This document shows, in pieces, positions 19,592 through 28,859 of a DNA stretch of 64,000 bases. A model generated the notes under the pieces. That model was given only the letters and a program-made list of their open reading frames with translations. It searched no databases and had not been told where the DNA came from. Position 1 is the stretch's first letter. Each line of letters starts with the position of its first letter. Made by a program: the position numbers and the translations under genes. The DNA is from Sulfitobacter sp. HNIBRBA3233 (lineage in GTDB: Bacteria > Pseudomonadota > Alphaproteobacteria > Rhodobacterales > Rhodobacteraceae). The stretch is taken from positions 2,232,001 through 2,296,000 of the forward strand of contig NZ_JBEFLP010000001.1 in assembly GCF_040149665.1 (NCBI RefSeq), given 5' to 3'.

Positions 19592-20827
19592 TCAGCTGGC
19601 GCCAGCGCGCCCTTGGGTTGGGGTCAGGATGATGACGATGCCTGTCAGGGCCGGCACCAGACCCGCAAGGATCAGGCCGGTAGCGTAGCCTTCGGTTCTT
19701 TCGAAAATGAACTGGAAAACCAGCGGGAAGAAAACGTAGCCCGAGAACAGCACGAATGTCCCGGCTGCTGTCACGGCACCGACGCGGCCCTTTGGTGCGG
19801 CCTCTGCCAGCCCGGTCAGCAACACACCGTTCCACGAGACCGTTCCCAGACCGGCCAGAACCGAAAGCGCCGCGACCCACCAGACCGCGCTGTCGGGCCC
19901 GATCGTCGCCAGCAGCGCCATGCAGCCCCCCGACATCAGGCACAGCCCGCCCAGTGCGCGCATCGGATCGCCCAGCCAGTCCGACACCCACCCCATCGCC
20001 ACGCGCCCGCCGATACCAGTGCCCTGCAACAGCGCAAAAGCCGCACCAGCGGCAGCGAGGGAATAGCCTGCGTGATCCGACAGGAAGACCGGAAAGAATC
20101 CCATCACCACGCTCTGCGATGCACCGAGCGCGAACCCCGCAAGTGTAAGCCGCCGCAAACGGGAGCTGCGAAACAGCGTTCCCACCATCAGGATCGGCGC
20201 CATCATCACATCGCGCAGCGACGTGTTGGCCCGCACCGGCGCGTCATCGACGCGGCCTTTCCAGACGCCCAGCACCAGCACCGCCAGAAACGCAAGCACC
20301 GCCACACTTACCAGCGCGGCCCCCACCCCTCCCGCATGAAGCGCGATCAGCGGCAGCAAAAGCCCCGCGACCGCCCCGCCCAGCGGGACGCCAGCCTGCT
20401 TGATCGAAAAGATCGTCCCGCGACGGCGCTGCGGCACCACCCGCATCAAAAGCTCGCTGCCCGCCGTCGTGCCGGGGCCGTAACCGATCCCGATCACCAG
20501 CGCCGCGAACAGCATCAGATGCCACTGCCCGCTGATGCACAGCAAGAGAGACACCCCCACAACCGCGCAGCCCACTCGCAACTGCTGCACGGACGTGAGC
20601 CGCGCCAGAACCGTCGGCCCCCAGAGGAAAAACAGCATCGAACCGAGGCTCGACGCCGAGGAAAACTGCCCCACAGCTTCGGGTGACATGCCCGCCGACT
20701 GGGTCAGCGGCATGCCAAGCACAGGCAGCGCGCGCGAGGCGGCGGCAAGGACGGCCTGCACCAGAGTGACGGCCAGAACCACTGGCCCCCACCGGATCGC
20801 AGGTTGCCCGAGCGCGGTATCAGCCAC
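19592..20827 (-). CDS. MFS transporter
   Basis: 411 residues with about 12 hydrophobic segments and the features of the major facilitator superfamily, including a basic loop between helices 2 and 3 (LARLTSVQQLRVG) and MGWVSDWLGDPMRALGG between helices 8 and 9. It starts with GTG directly after the upstream SDR stop (TGAGTG), so it is co-translated with the hydantoinase operon. It is an inner-membrane carrier that may export the end product or import an alternative form of the substrate; the substrate is not visible from sequence. Confidence 0.85.
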   Translation of the reverse strand: MADTALGQPAIRWGPVVLAVTLVQAVLAAASRALPVLGMPLTQSAGMSPEAVGQFSSASSLGSMLFFLWGPTVLARLTSVQQLRVGCAVVGVSLLLCISGQWHLMLFAALVIGIGYGPGTTAGSELLMRVVPQRRRGTIFSIKQAGVPLGGAVAGLLLPLIALHAGGVGAALVSVAVLAFLAVLVLGVWKGRVDDAPVRANTSLRDVMMAPILMVGTLFRSSRLRRLTLAGFALGASQSVVMGFFPVFLSDHAGYSLAAAGAAFALLQGTGIGGRVAMGWVSDWLGDPMRALGGLCLMSGGCMALLATIGPDSAVWWVAALSVLAGLGTVSWNGVLLTGLAEAAPKGRVGAVTAAGTFVLFSGYVFFPLVFQFIFERTEGYATGLILAGLVPALTGIVIILTPTQGRAGAS

Positions 20828-21571
20828 TCAGGTCACCCATTGGAATCCGTCCACGGCAATATCCTGTCCGGTGATAAAGCAGGGCTCAGAGAGCGCCAGA
20901 AAGGCAACCAGCTGTGCGACGTCCGCAGGCGTTCCCGTGCGGCCAAGGGAGATCCCGCGCACCAGTTCGTCCTTGCGCGCGCGGATCATATCGTTCGAGC
21001 GTTCGGTTTCGATCACGCCGGGACAGATCGCGTTGACATAGATGTGCGGCGACAACTCCTTGGCCAATGCCCGCGTCATACCCAAAAGCCCCGCTTTGGC
21101 AGTCGTATAAGCAAAGCGCGATACCGCGCTTGTCACCCCGCCCGTATAGGCGTTGAGCGACGACATCATCACGATGCGCCCCGCCTCGCGCGCCAACATC
21201 CCCGGTACGACGGCATGGGTCCAGTTGAAGGCCCCTTTCAGGTTGATGTCGATTGTCCGGTCAAAGGATGCTTCGGTAATTTCCGCGATCCCGTTGGTGT
21301 TGGAGGCCCCGGCGTTATTCACAAGCACGTCGATGCCACCGGTAGTGGCAATCACATCCGCCACGACATCATGGGCGCGGGCGAAATCGGCGACATCGGC
21401 CTCATACGTCCAGCAGCGGCGGCCGATCTGTTCGATCTCGGCCTTGGTATTGGCCAGATCGTCGGGGATAAGATCGGCCAGAACGATGTCGCAGCCCTGA
21501 CGGGCCAGTTCATGGGCACACCCGCGACCGATGCCGCGACCGCCCCCTGTGATGATCGCTGTCTTCGTCAT
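20828..21571 (-). CDS. Short-chain dehydrogenase/reductase
   Basis: A 247-residue NAD(P)-dependent classical SDR: cofactor loop TGGGRGIGRG, NNAGAS, catalytic Ser in MMSSLNAY, YTTAK (Tyr and Lys), then AICPGVIETE. The C-terminus GQDIAVDGFQWVT is the usual SDR ending. ATG 21571 lies four bases into the end of the ABC ATPase gene (ATGA overlap); the long in-frame region upstream is that gene read in another frame. It probably oxidises or reduces an intermediate of the operon's pathway. Confidence 0.9.
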   Translation of the reverse strand: MTKTAIITGGGRGIGRGCAHELARQGCDIVLADLIPDDLANTKAEIEQIGRRCWTYEADVADFARAHDVVADVIATTGGIDVLVNNAGASNTNGIAEITEASFDRTIDINLKGAFNWTHAVVPGMLAREAGRIVMMSSLNAYTGGVTSAVSRFAYTTAKAGLLGMTRALAKELSPHIYVNAICPGVIETERSNDMIRARKDELVRGISLGRTGTPADVAQLVAFLALSEPCFITGQDIAVDGFQWVT

Positions 21572-22581
21572 GTGCTTGCCTTTTCGGTCGGGACCGGGGG
21601 CGAAACCTGCCCGGCGAAGTGACAGGCCGCGCGCTGTGTGCCGACCTCTATTTCCGGTGGATCCTGCTCGCGGCAGAGCGGTTGAACATGCGGGCAGCGG
21701 CCTTGAAACCGGCAACCGGGGGGCAGATGCGCCGCATCGGCGGGCTCGCCTTCCAGCCAGAAATTCTCGGTCACGCGGGCCCCGTTGATCACCGGAATCG
21801 CGGCCAGCAACGACTGCGTGTAGGGATGCTTGGGATCGTTCATGATCGCCTCGGCGGGGCCGATTTCGACGATACGGCCAAGATACATCACCGCGATCCG
21901 GTGGCACATCATCCGCACAACCGACAGGTCGTGCGACACGAAAATATAGGTCAGGTCGAACTCGTCGCGCAGATCGGAAAACAACTTCAGGACGGTTGCC
22001 TGCACCGACACATCCAGCCCCGCCGTGGGCTCATCGAGGATGATGACCTCGGGGTTCAGCATCAGGATACGGGCCAGCCCGACCCGCCGCTGCTGGCCGC
22101 CCGAAATCTCGTGGGGGAAAAGATCCGCGTGTCCCGCAGGCAAGCCAACGGCGGTCAGGATTTCGGTGACTTTCTGAAGCCGTTCCTTGCGCGGAAGATC
22201 GGCGTGTATGATCAACGGCTCTTCGAGGGATTTGCCGATTTTCCAACGCGGATCAAGCGACGCACCGGGATCCTGATAGGCGTATTGCAACCGGCGCCGC
22301 AGGGCGCGCGCCTCTTTCGGAGTGCGACCGGCAACCTCCTTGCCGTCCAGCAGGATCGACCCCGAACTGGGCTTCTGGATGCCCATGAGCGTTTTGCCCA
22401 ACGTCGACTTGCCGCATCCTGATTCACCCACCAGCCCCAGAATTTCTCCGTCCTCGAGGTCGAAGGACACCCCGTCAAGGGCGCGGATCTCGCCTTCCTT
22501 GCGGCCAAAGGCACCGCGGATCGGAAAACGCACCGTCAGGTCGGTGACAGTCAGAACAGGGTCTTTGCCACTGGCGGTCAT
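21568..22581 (-). CDS. Dipeptide/oligopeptide-type ABC transporter ATP-binding protein (DppF/OppF-like)
   Basis: A 337-residue ATPase: Walker A GESGCGKSTLGK, Q-loop YQDPGASLDPRW, signature ISGGQQRRVGLARIL, Walker B VIILDEPTAGLD, and His in FVSHDLSVV. The C-terminus has the oligopeptide-transporter domain CRFQGRCPHVQPLC, a four-cysteine motif of DppD/DppF proteins. ATG 22581 overlaps the upstream ATPase stop by four bases. It pairs with the next ATPase to drive the importer. Confidence 0.93.
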   Translation of the reverse strand: MTASGKDPVLTVTDLTVRFPIRGAFGRKEGEIRALDGVSFDLEDGEILGLVGESGCGKSTLGKTLMGIQKPSSGSILLDGKEVAGRTPKEARALRRRLQYAYQDPGASLDPRWKIGKSLEEPLIIHADLPRKERLQKVTEILTAVGLPAGHADLFPHEISGGQQRRVGLARILMLNPEVIILDEPTAGLDVSVQATVLKLFSDLRDEFDLTYIFVSHDLSVVRMMCHRIAVMYLGRIVEIGPAEAIMNDPKHPYTQSLLAAIPVINGARVTENFWLEGEPADAAHLPPGCRFQGRCPHVQPLCREQDPPEIEVGTQRAACHFAGQVSPPVPTEKAST

Positions 22582-23630
22582 GGGCGGGCCTCCTTCAAAT
22601 CTGGCTGCTCGGCATCTTCGAGCGGGTGGAAACACCGCACCACGTGGCCGGGGCCAACGGGATCGGGCGCGGGCCGGTCCTTGCAGGCCTCGGTCGCGCG
22701 GCTGCACCGTGTCTGGAACCGGCACCCCTGCGGTGGCGCATAGAAGCTAGGCAACTCACCGGGAATACCTGTCATCCCGCCACCCCCGTCGGGCCGCGAG
22801 GCCAGCAGTTTCGCGGTGTAGGGATGCGAGGGGCGGTTGAAGAATTCGGCCACCGGCGCAGATTCCACATCCTGCCCCGCGTACATCACGGTGATGCGGT
22901 CACAAATCTCGTAGGCGGAGCCAAGATCATGTGTCGTCATCAGGACCGCAACGCCGTGATCGTTCGCAAGCCGCCGCAGCAGCATCAGGATCTGCGCCTG
23001 AATGGTCACATCCAGCGCGGTGGTCGGTTCGTCCGCGATAATCAGATCGGGTTCGGGCAACAGGGCCATCGCGATCATCAGACGCTGGCGCTGGCCGCCG
23101 GATACCTCGTGCGGGTATTTCTTCAGCAACTGGTCCGCCCGCGGCAATTGCACCTGCGCCAGCATTTCCATCACCCTCTCGCGGTCCGCGCGGCGGCGCT
23201 TGCGCGGATAACGCGTCAGCATCGCGGGCATCCGGCTCTCGTCCGGTGCGCGGCGCGGGGATTTCCATTTCATCAACTCGTCGATCTGCTGGCCGATGGT
23301 GAACACCGGGTTCAGCGAGGTGAAGGGATCTTGGGGAATGAATGTCACGCGCCGGCCCCTGATCGCCTCTTGCGCCGTGGCCTGATCGGCCGAGATCATG
23401 TCCGTCCCCGCAAAATCGATCTCTCCGCCCAGCACCTCCAGCGCCGTGCGCGGCAACACGCCCAGGATCGCGTTGGCGAGCGTGGATTTACCGCAGCCGG
23501 ATTCTCCGACAAGGCCGACAACCTCGCCGCGGTTGATCGTCATGTTGGCACCGTCGAGGATATGGGCAAACCCGCCATCCCCGTGAAAACCAAGCGAGAT
23601 GTCGCGGACCGAAAGGAGTGCGTCACTCAT
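22578..23630 (-). CDS. Dipeptide/oligopeptide-type ABC transporter ATP-binding protein (DppD/OppD-like)
   Basis: A 350-residue ATPase: Walker A VGESGCGKSTLAN, Q-loop FIPQDPFTSLNPVF, signature VSGGQRQRLMIAMAL, Walker B LIIADEPTTALDVT, and TTHDLGSAYEI. The C-terminal motif CRFQTRCSRATEACKD is the cysteine-rich tail of this subfamily. A loop with KWKSPRRAPDESRM and YPRKRRRADR is unusually basic and longer than in E. coli DppD. It overlaps both neighbours by four bases (ATGA). Confidence 0.93.
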   Translation of the reverse strand: MSDALLSVRDISLGFHGDGGFAHILDGANMTINRGEVVGLVGESGCGKSTLANAILGVLPRTALEVLGGEIDFAGTDMISADQATAQEAIRGRRVTFIPQDPFTSLNPVFTIGQQIDELMKWKSPRRAPDESRMPAMLTRYPRKRRRADRERVMEMLAQVQLPRADQLLKKYPHEVSGGQRQRLMIAMALLPEPDLIIADEPTTALDVTIQAQILMLLRRLANDHGVAVLMTTHDLGSAYEICDRITVMYAGQDVESAPVAEFFNRPSHPYTAKLLASRPDGGGGMTGIPGELPSFYAPPQGCRFQTRCSRATEACKDRPAPDPVGPGHVVRCFHPLEDAEQPDLKEARP

Positions 23631-24469
23631 TTGCTGCCCTTTCGCAATTTGGGGTCGAGGATATCGCGCAGACCGTCCCCCAGAAGGTTGAAGCCCATCA
23701 CCACCAGAAAGATCGCAAAGCCCGGTGCGGCGGCGTACCACCACGCCTCAGGCAGGAATTCGCGGGCTTCCGAGATCGTACGCCCCCATTCGGGTGTGGG
23801 CGGCGGCGCGCCCAGACCGAGAAACCCCAATGCCGCAGCTGTCAGGATGGTCGTGCCCATGCCGATGGATGTCCGCACAATGATCGCCGAGGCGGTGTTG
23901 GGCAGGATATGCAGCAGCATGATCCGCATGTCGGAGGCGCCCAGCGCCTGCGCCGCCTCGACGAAGGTCTGGTTTTTCAGTGAATTCGTCTCGGCGTAGA
24001 CCAGTCGCGCCCAGAACGGCCAATAGGTCAGCGACAGTGCTAGGATCACGTTTTCGACCGAAGGGCCGAGCGTCTGCGCAATGGCGATGGCCAGCACGAT
24101 CTGAGGCACCGCCAGAAACACATCGGAGGTCCGCATCAGAAACCCGCCCGAAAAGCCGCCGTAGTACCCCGCGATCAGGCCGATGGGCACGCCGATGGCG
24201 ACCGACACGCCAACCGCGATGAAGGCGATCGTAATGGTAATCCGGGCGCCGAAGAGAATGCGCGAAAACACGTCCGATCCCATGCGGTCGGTGCCGAAGG
24301 GGTGATCCCACGATGGCGGCTGCAACCGCTGGTCGAGGTGAAAGGCGTTCACGTCGTCGGGGTAAGGGGCGAGCCAGGGTGCGAGGATCGCGATCAGGAT
24401 CAGCCCGAGGATGATCGCCGCACCCAAGGTGGCCGCGCGATCCGACAAAAGGCGGTTCAGGGCGGTCAT
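23627..24469 (-). CDS. ABC transporter permease (DppC-like)
   Basis: A 280-residue inner-membrane permease with an N-terminal helix (GAAIILGLILIAILAPWLAPY), the DppC-type DHPFGTDRMGSDVFSRILFGAR, and the EAA loop EAAQALGASDMRIMLLHILP that contacts the ATPase. About six helices. It forms the translocation path with the DppB-like permease; its start overlaps that gene's stop by four bases. Confidence 0.94.
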   Translation of the reverse strand: MTALNRLLSDRAATLGAAIILGLILIAILAPWLAPYPDDVNAFHLDQRLQPPSWDHPFGTDRMGSDVFSRILFGARITITIAFIAVGVSVAIGVPIGLIAGYYGGFSGGFLMRTSDVFLAVPQIVLAIAIAQTLGPSVENVILALSLTYWPFWARLVYAETNSLKNQTFVEAAQALGASDMRIMLLHILPNTASAIIVRTSIGMGTTILTAAALGFLGLGAPPPTPEWGRTISEAREFLPEAWWYAAAPGFAIFLVVMGFNLLGDGLRDILDPKLRKGSK

Positions 24470-25470
24470 TTCAGCGTCCTCGGATCGATGAAGGTATGGG
24501 TAATATCGACCAGCAGGTTCACCCCGATGAAGACGACGCCGACGATGACCGAGAAGCCGAGGATCGCCTTGGTGTCGGATTGCAGGATCGACTGCACCGC
24601 GTAGGTGCCGAGACCGGGCCAGTCGAATACCGCCTCGACCACCACGGCACCGGCAAAGAGCGCACCGAAGATCAGGCCGATCTGCGTGACCGTCGAAATC
24701 AGCGCGTTGCGCAGCACGTACTTCCAGATGATCAGCGGCATCGGGATGCCCATGGCCCGCTCATAGAGAACGAAGTTCGAGTTGATCACTTCCAGCACAC
24801 CCGCGCGGGTAAAACGCACCAGTGTCGCCGCAGCGGGCAACGCCAGCGTGATGGACGGCAGCAGAAGGTGGTGCAGCGAGTCCCAGAGCGACTCCCAGTC
24901 GCGGTTCAATATGGAATCGATGATATAGAAGCCGGTTATCGGTTCCGGCCCCCAACCGCTGACGCGCCCGTTCAGCGGCGTCCATCCCAGCTTGGTCGAG
25001 AAATACATCTGCAGCTCCATCGCCAGCCAGAAGCTCGCGATGGCAAGACCCGAAACCGAAAGTAATCGCAGAACCTGATCGACCATCGAATTTCGTTTCA
25101 CGGCCGAGATCACCCCAAGCGGGACCCCCAGCCCGACAGCAATCACCATGGCGGCCATGGTCAGCTCCAGCGTTGCGGGCAGACGGCGCAGCAAATCCTG
25201 CGAGATTTCCCGTTGGGTATAGAGGCTCTTGCCCATGTCGCCGGTTGCCAGCCCGGACAGGTAACGTCCGAACTGCACGTAAAGCGGCTGGTCCAGCCCC
25301 ATCTCGGCGCGAAGCGCCTGCACCTGGACCTCGGTCGCGTTCTCTCCGGCGATGATCCGCGCCGGATCGGTCGGGATCACGTTCGAAATGAAGAAGGCCA
25401 CGAACACCAGTCCGAAAAGCGTCGGGATGAACCAGATCAGCCGCGACACGATGATTTCCAGTCTGCGCAT
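24466..25470 (-). CDS. ABC transporter permease (DppB-like)
   Basis: A 334-residue permease beginning with the DppB-type helix RLIWFIPTLFGLVFVAFFIS and NVIPTDPARI. It has about six helices and an EAA-type loop corresponding to YERAMGIPMPLIIWKYVLRN. The C-terminus GVVFIGVNLLVDITHTFIDPR is typical of the family. It lies 72 bases after the substrate-binding-protein gene in the operon. Confidence 0.94.
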   Translation of the reverse strand: MRRLEIIVSRLIWFIPTLFGLVFVAFFISNVIPTDPARIIAGENATEVQVQALRAEMGLDQPLYVQFGRYLSGLATGDMGKSLYTQREISQDLLRRLPATLELTMAAMVIAVGLGVPLGVISAVKRNSMVDQVLRLLSVSGLAIASFWLAMELQMYFSTKLGWTPLNGRVSGWGPEPITGFYIIDSILNRDWESLWDSLHHLLLPSITLALPAAATLVRFTRAGVLEVINSNFVLYERAMGIPMPLIIWKYVLRNALISTVTQIGLIFGALFAGAVVVEAVFDWPGLGTYAVQSILQSDTKAILGFSVIVGVVFIGVNLLVDITHTFIDPRTLK

Positions 25471-25542
25471 GGGGATTGTCCGCCTGTTAATCGAAAGAGG
25501 GGCCGCAGGCGCGGGGTACGCCTGCGGCTGGTTTAGGCTGCT

Positions 25543-27102
25543 TCAGTCCTCGAGATAGGCCCAGCGCATGTCCTGACCGTTGCCGACAGGGCAAAAGCGG
25601 ATGTTCTTCACGTTGCTGGCGTAGGGGCCGTACCACTTGGTGTTGTAGATCCAGATGCCCGCGGCATCGTTGTAGACCTGCGTGGTCGCTTCCTTGTATA
25701 GCGCATCCCGCTCCGCCTGATCCGTGATCACCAATGCCTTTTCGAGCATCTGGTCGACCTCGTCGTTGTGGTAGTCACTGACGTTGCGGGTCGGCGCATA
25801 GCGCGATCCGTACTGCTCTCCGATCCAGTTGTTGGGATCGGCGTAGTAGGTCGATTTCCAGTAGGGCACCATGTCGGGCATCGTGTCGGGGTTCTGCATG
25901 TTCGACGAAATCACCGGCCATGGCGAAGCCTCGATCTCGCTTTCGATACCCAGTTGCGACAGGCTGTTCTGCATCAGCGCGGCGGTCTGCTCGGTCTCGG
26001 CAAACCCTGCGAGGGCGCCGATCTTGAGCGTGCGGATTTCATCGCCATGCTCGGCCTTGTAGGCGTCGAGGTATTCGCGCGCCTTGTCGAGATCATAGTC
26101 GTATCCCGGAACATCGGGTGCGCCCCAGAGGTTCCCCGGCACGATCGTCGGGTTGCGGGCCACGGTGCCTTGCATGATGTCGTTGATATAACCGTCGTAG
26201 TCGAAGGCATGTGTCATCGCCAGGCGGAAGTTCCTGTCGTCCAGCGGCGCGCGGCCGTTGTGCATGGCGATGTGGTAAACGCGCATGGATTCCTCTTCGA
26301 GGATCTGAACGTTCTCGTCTTCGCGCAGGCGGTTGACCTGATCGGGCGCAAGATAGCCGTCCAGCCCCTGATAATCGCCCCGCATCAGACCCTGAATCCG
26401 GGTGTTGGTCTCGACCACGGTGCGGAATTCGATCTCGTCAAAGTACTTCTCGCCCCAGCCCGCGAAATGCTCGGCAAAGCGTTCGCCGACGAACCCGCGC
26501 GCGGGATCGTACCGCTTGAGCATGTAGGAACCGGAACCGGCGACATTGTCGTTCAGGAATGCCTGTCCCATGTCATCGTCGGTCGTATTCTCCTCGACCA
26601 GTTTGGAGTTCACAACGAGGATATCCGGCACCAGCGCCGCGAAGATCGCCGACGGCTCCTTGAGCGTGAAAGCCACGGTCGTGTCATCCAGCGCCTTGGT
26701 CTGGCCGGGGTCGATCATCGGCAGGAACAGCGACCCGGCACCACGTTTCAGCGCCAGCATCCGTTCGAAGGAATAGACGACATCCTGCGCGGTCAGCGGT
26801 GCGCCGTCGTGAAAGGTCACATCGTCGCGCAGGTTGAACGTCCAGGTCAGGCCGTCTTCGGATACGGTGTGATCCTTGGCAAGCCACGGGATCAGCTGCG
26901 GCGGGTTATCCACCCAGCGGTACAGCCCGTCGTAGAAATTCAGCCGGGACGCCACCCGCGCCACGTCGCGCACCGTGTGCGGATCAAGCGTATCGTAGGC
27001 AGAGTTGTTGGCATGGACATAGCGGTCCTGTGCGAATCCCGTCGCGGGCGCGGCGAATGCCAGTGCCACCGACGCGCAGAGGGCCAGAGTCGTTCTTTTC
27101 AT
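25543..27102 (-). CDS. ABC transporter substrate-binding protein, family 5 (peptide/opine/nickel type)
   Basis: A 519-residue periplasmic solute-binding protein with signal peptide (MKRTTLALCASVALAFAAPATGFAQ). Landmarks are LDPHTVRDVARVAS, WTFNLRDDVTFHDGAPLTAQDVVYSFERM, and a Family-5 C-terminal domain. It delivers the substrate to the DppB/C-like permease. Family 5 proteins bind di- and oligopeptides, opines, glutathione and nickel complexes, so the ligand is not settled by sequence. The ribosome-binding site AAGGGAAC precedes the ATG. Confidence 0.92.
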   Translation of the reverse strand: MKRTTLALCASVALAFAAPATGFAQDRYVHANNSAYDTLDPHTVRDVARVASRLNFYDGLYRWVDNPPQLIPWLAKDHTVSEDGLTWTFNLRDDVTFHDGAPLTAQDVVYSFERMLALKRGAGSLFLPMIDPGQTKALDDTTVAFTLKEPSAIFAALVPDILVVNSKLVEENTTDDDMGQAFLNDNVAGSGSYMLKRYDPARGFVGERFAEHFAGWGEKYFDEIEFRTVVETNTRIQGLMRGDYQGLDGYLAPDQVNRLREDENVQILEEESMRVYHIAMHNGRAPLDDRNFRLAMTHAFDYDGYINDIMQGTVARNPTIVPGNLWGAPDVPGYDYDLDKAREYLDAYKAEHGDEIRTLKIGALAGFAETEQTAALMQNSLSQLGIESEIEASPWPVISSNMQNPDTMPDMVPYWKSTYYADPNNWIGEQYGSRYAPTRNVSDYHNDEVDQMLEKALVITDQAERDALYKEATTQVYNDAAGIWIYNTKWYGPYASNVKNIRFCPVGNGQDMRWAYLED

Positions 27103-27204
27103 CTTGTTCCCTTTCTGTTGGTTCGTTTCATTCTGCTTATTGGCCGCACCGGTCAGGCCGGGGCGGCAGGACGGGGGTATCCCCGTTTCGGGTGATCCAC
27201 CGGA

Positions 27205-28095
27205 TCACGCATTCTGTTTCACCCAGTCGACAATCTCGGCATGGGTCGCGAACCACACGTCGCCCTTGGTTTTCGCGTGGCGGATCACTTCGTCCAGAAT
27301 CCAGATGCGCGAGCGATAGCCGATGACATGCGGATGCATTGTCAGCTGGAAAATCCCGCCTTCGTCGTAGGCGGCGTTGAATTCGCGCATGAAAATATCG
27401 AACACAGCCTCTGGCGGCGTGTAGGGCCGCAGGGCGGAAAAGCGGTTCATGTTGAAATAGACCGCGTCATCGCGGATCCATTCCACCGGCAATTCGACAA
27501 CGCCCGTGTCCTCGCCATCCAGCAGCAGCTTGTGGCAGTCGACATCGGCCATCAGAGAACTGTCATAGACCAGCCCCATGTCGCGGGTGATCTCCAGCGT
27601 GCTGTCGCTGAAATCCCACGACGGGGTGCGGATGCCGACAGGGCGGGCGCCCGTGATCTTCTCCAGAGTGTCACAGGACCGCATTTGCAAATCGCGCTCG
27701 TCCGCCGGAGGCAGGACAGAGTTGCGTTCGTGGATCCAGCCGTGAATACCGACCTCGTTGCCTTCGGCCACGAACATCCGTGCCTCGTCGGGATAGAGCA
27801 TGGCGATGACCGCCGGCACATAGAACGACGCCTTGACGTCGTGATCGCGCAGCACCTTCATGATGCGCGGAATGCCCTGACGGTTGCCATACTGGCCCCG
27901 GCTGAGCGCACCGATCGAGGTGCCCCCATCCCGCAATTCGTTGGAGTCGTGATCCACGTCGAACGACAGCGCAACCGCGCATCGCGCGCCACCCGGCCAC
28001 GCAGCAGGTTTGAGCGTGTCGCCCGCCCGCACCCGGTTGACCTTGCCACGCCAGATCTCTTCGGGCCATTGCCAGGGTTCTTGTTCTTCGCTCAC
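27205..28095 (-). CDS. Polysaccharide deacetylase-fold amidase (PuuE-like)
   Basis: About 296 residues of the NodB/polysaccharide deacetylase superfamily. SFDVDHDSNELRDGG carries the metal-binding Asp region, EVGIHGWIHERN carries the metal His pair, and GIRTPSWDFSDSTLEI and MHPHVIGYRSR follow. The form with FDVD and a helix-rich C-terminus resembles cytoplasmic PuuE-type allantoinases and related amidases rather than chitin deacetylases, and there is no signal peptide. In this operon it could open a cyclic amide that the HyuA/HyuB pair also handles. GTG at 28095 has AGGAG seven bases upstream; ATG at 28110, overlapping the previous gene, is an alternative. Confidence 0.82.
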   Translation of the reverse strand: MSEEQEPWQWPEEIWRGKVNRVRAGDTLKPAAWPGGARCAVALSFDVDHDSNELRDGGTSIGALSRGQYGNRQGIPRIMKVLRDHDVKASFYVPAVIAMLYPDEARMFVAEGNEVGIHGWIHERNSVLPPADERDLQMRSCDTLEKITGARPVGIRTPSWDFSDSTLEITRDMGLVYDSSLMADVDCHKLLLDGEDTGVVELPVEWIRDDAVYFNMNRFSALRPYTPPEAVFDIFMREFNAAYDEGGIFQLTMHPHVIGYRSRIWILDEVIRHAKTKGDVWFATHAEIVDWVKQNA

Positions 28096-28106
28096 TGTGT
28101 CGCTCC

Positions 28107-28859
28107 TCATGGAAAGGGATGTCCCGATACGGGCAGAACCTGCCCCGTGATGTATCCGGCGCGATCCGACGCCAGAAATGCGCAAGCCGCCGAGATATCC
28201 TCGGCCTCGCCCAGCCGCCGCATGGCAATGCGGTCCAGCATCTGTTTTTGACCTGCCTCGCCATATCCCTCCCACTGGCGCTCGTAGTCGGGGGAGGTGC
28301 GCAGAAACCCGGGGGCGACGGAATTGACGGTGATCCCGAAGGGCCCCAACTCCAGCGCCATCTGACGGGTCAGACCGACCAGCCCGTGCTTGGCCGAGCA
28401 ATAGGACTGGATCCCCGTCAGGCTGGGCTTGAGCCCCGCACCGGAGGAGATCGTCACGATGCGCCCCGATCCGCGCCGCTTCATGCCCGGGACAACGGCG
28501 CGCAGCAGGTTGACGGCGGACATGACATTGGCGTCATAGATCGCCATCCATTCATCCGTTGTCACCTCTTCGAGCGGCTTGGCCGCCTGACCGCGCACGC
28601 CGCCGGTCGCATTGACCAACACATCGGGTGCAAGACCGCCGAACCGCGCGAGCACCGCATCCGCGTCGCCCAGATCGACCGTTTCGGTGGACAGTCTTTC
28701 GGTATGCCGCGCCGCCAGCGCTGCCAGTTCGTCGGCCAAAATGTCGACCGCAATCACATGCGCGCCGGCGCTGTGGAATTCCTCGACAATCGCGGCACCG
28801 ATACCGCGCGCGGCACCGGCGACCAGAACCCGCTGCCCGCTGAAATCGAACGCAATCAT
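28107..28859 (-). CDS. Short-chain dehydrogenase/reductase
   Basis: A 250-residue SDR with cofactor loop AGAARGIGAAI, catalytic Ser in TISSGAGL, YCSAK (Tyr and Lys), and SVAPGFLRT. The usual NNAG segment reads VNATGG. It starts four bases inside the end of hyuB (ATGA) and ends four bases into the deacetylase gene. It is not closely similar to the other SDR of this operon, so two different redox steps are likely. Confidence 0.88.
   Translation of the reverse strand: MIAFDFSGQRVLVAGAARGIGAAIVEEFHSAGAHVIAVDILADELAALAARHTERLSTETVDLGDADAVLARFGGLAPDVLVNATGGVRGQAAKPLEEVTTDEWMAIYDANVMSAVNLLRAVVPGMKRRGSGRIVTISSGAGLKPSLTGIQSYCSAKHGLVGLTRQMALELGPFGITVNSVAPGFLRTSPDYERQWEGYGEAGQKQMLDRIAMRRLGEAEDISAACAFLASDRAGYITGQVLPVSGHPFP

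Noticed and set aside
18000..19991. A longer GGT reading frame starting at 19991
   Set aside because: The extra 139 residues are the MFS gene read in another frame; the ATG at 19574 gives a normal GGT N-terminus just after the MFS stop.
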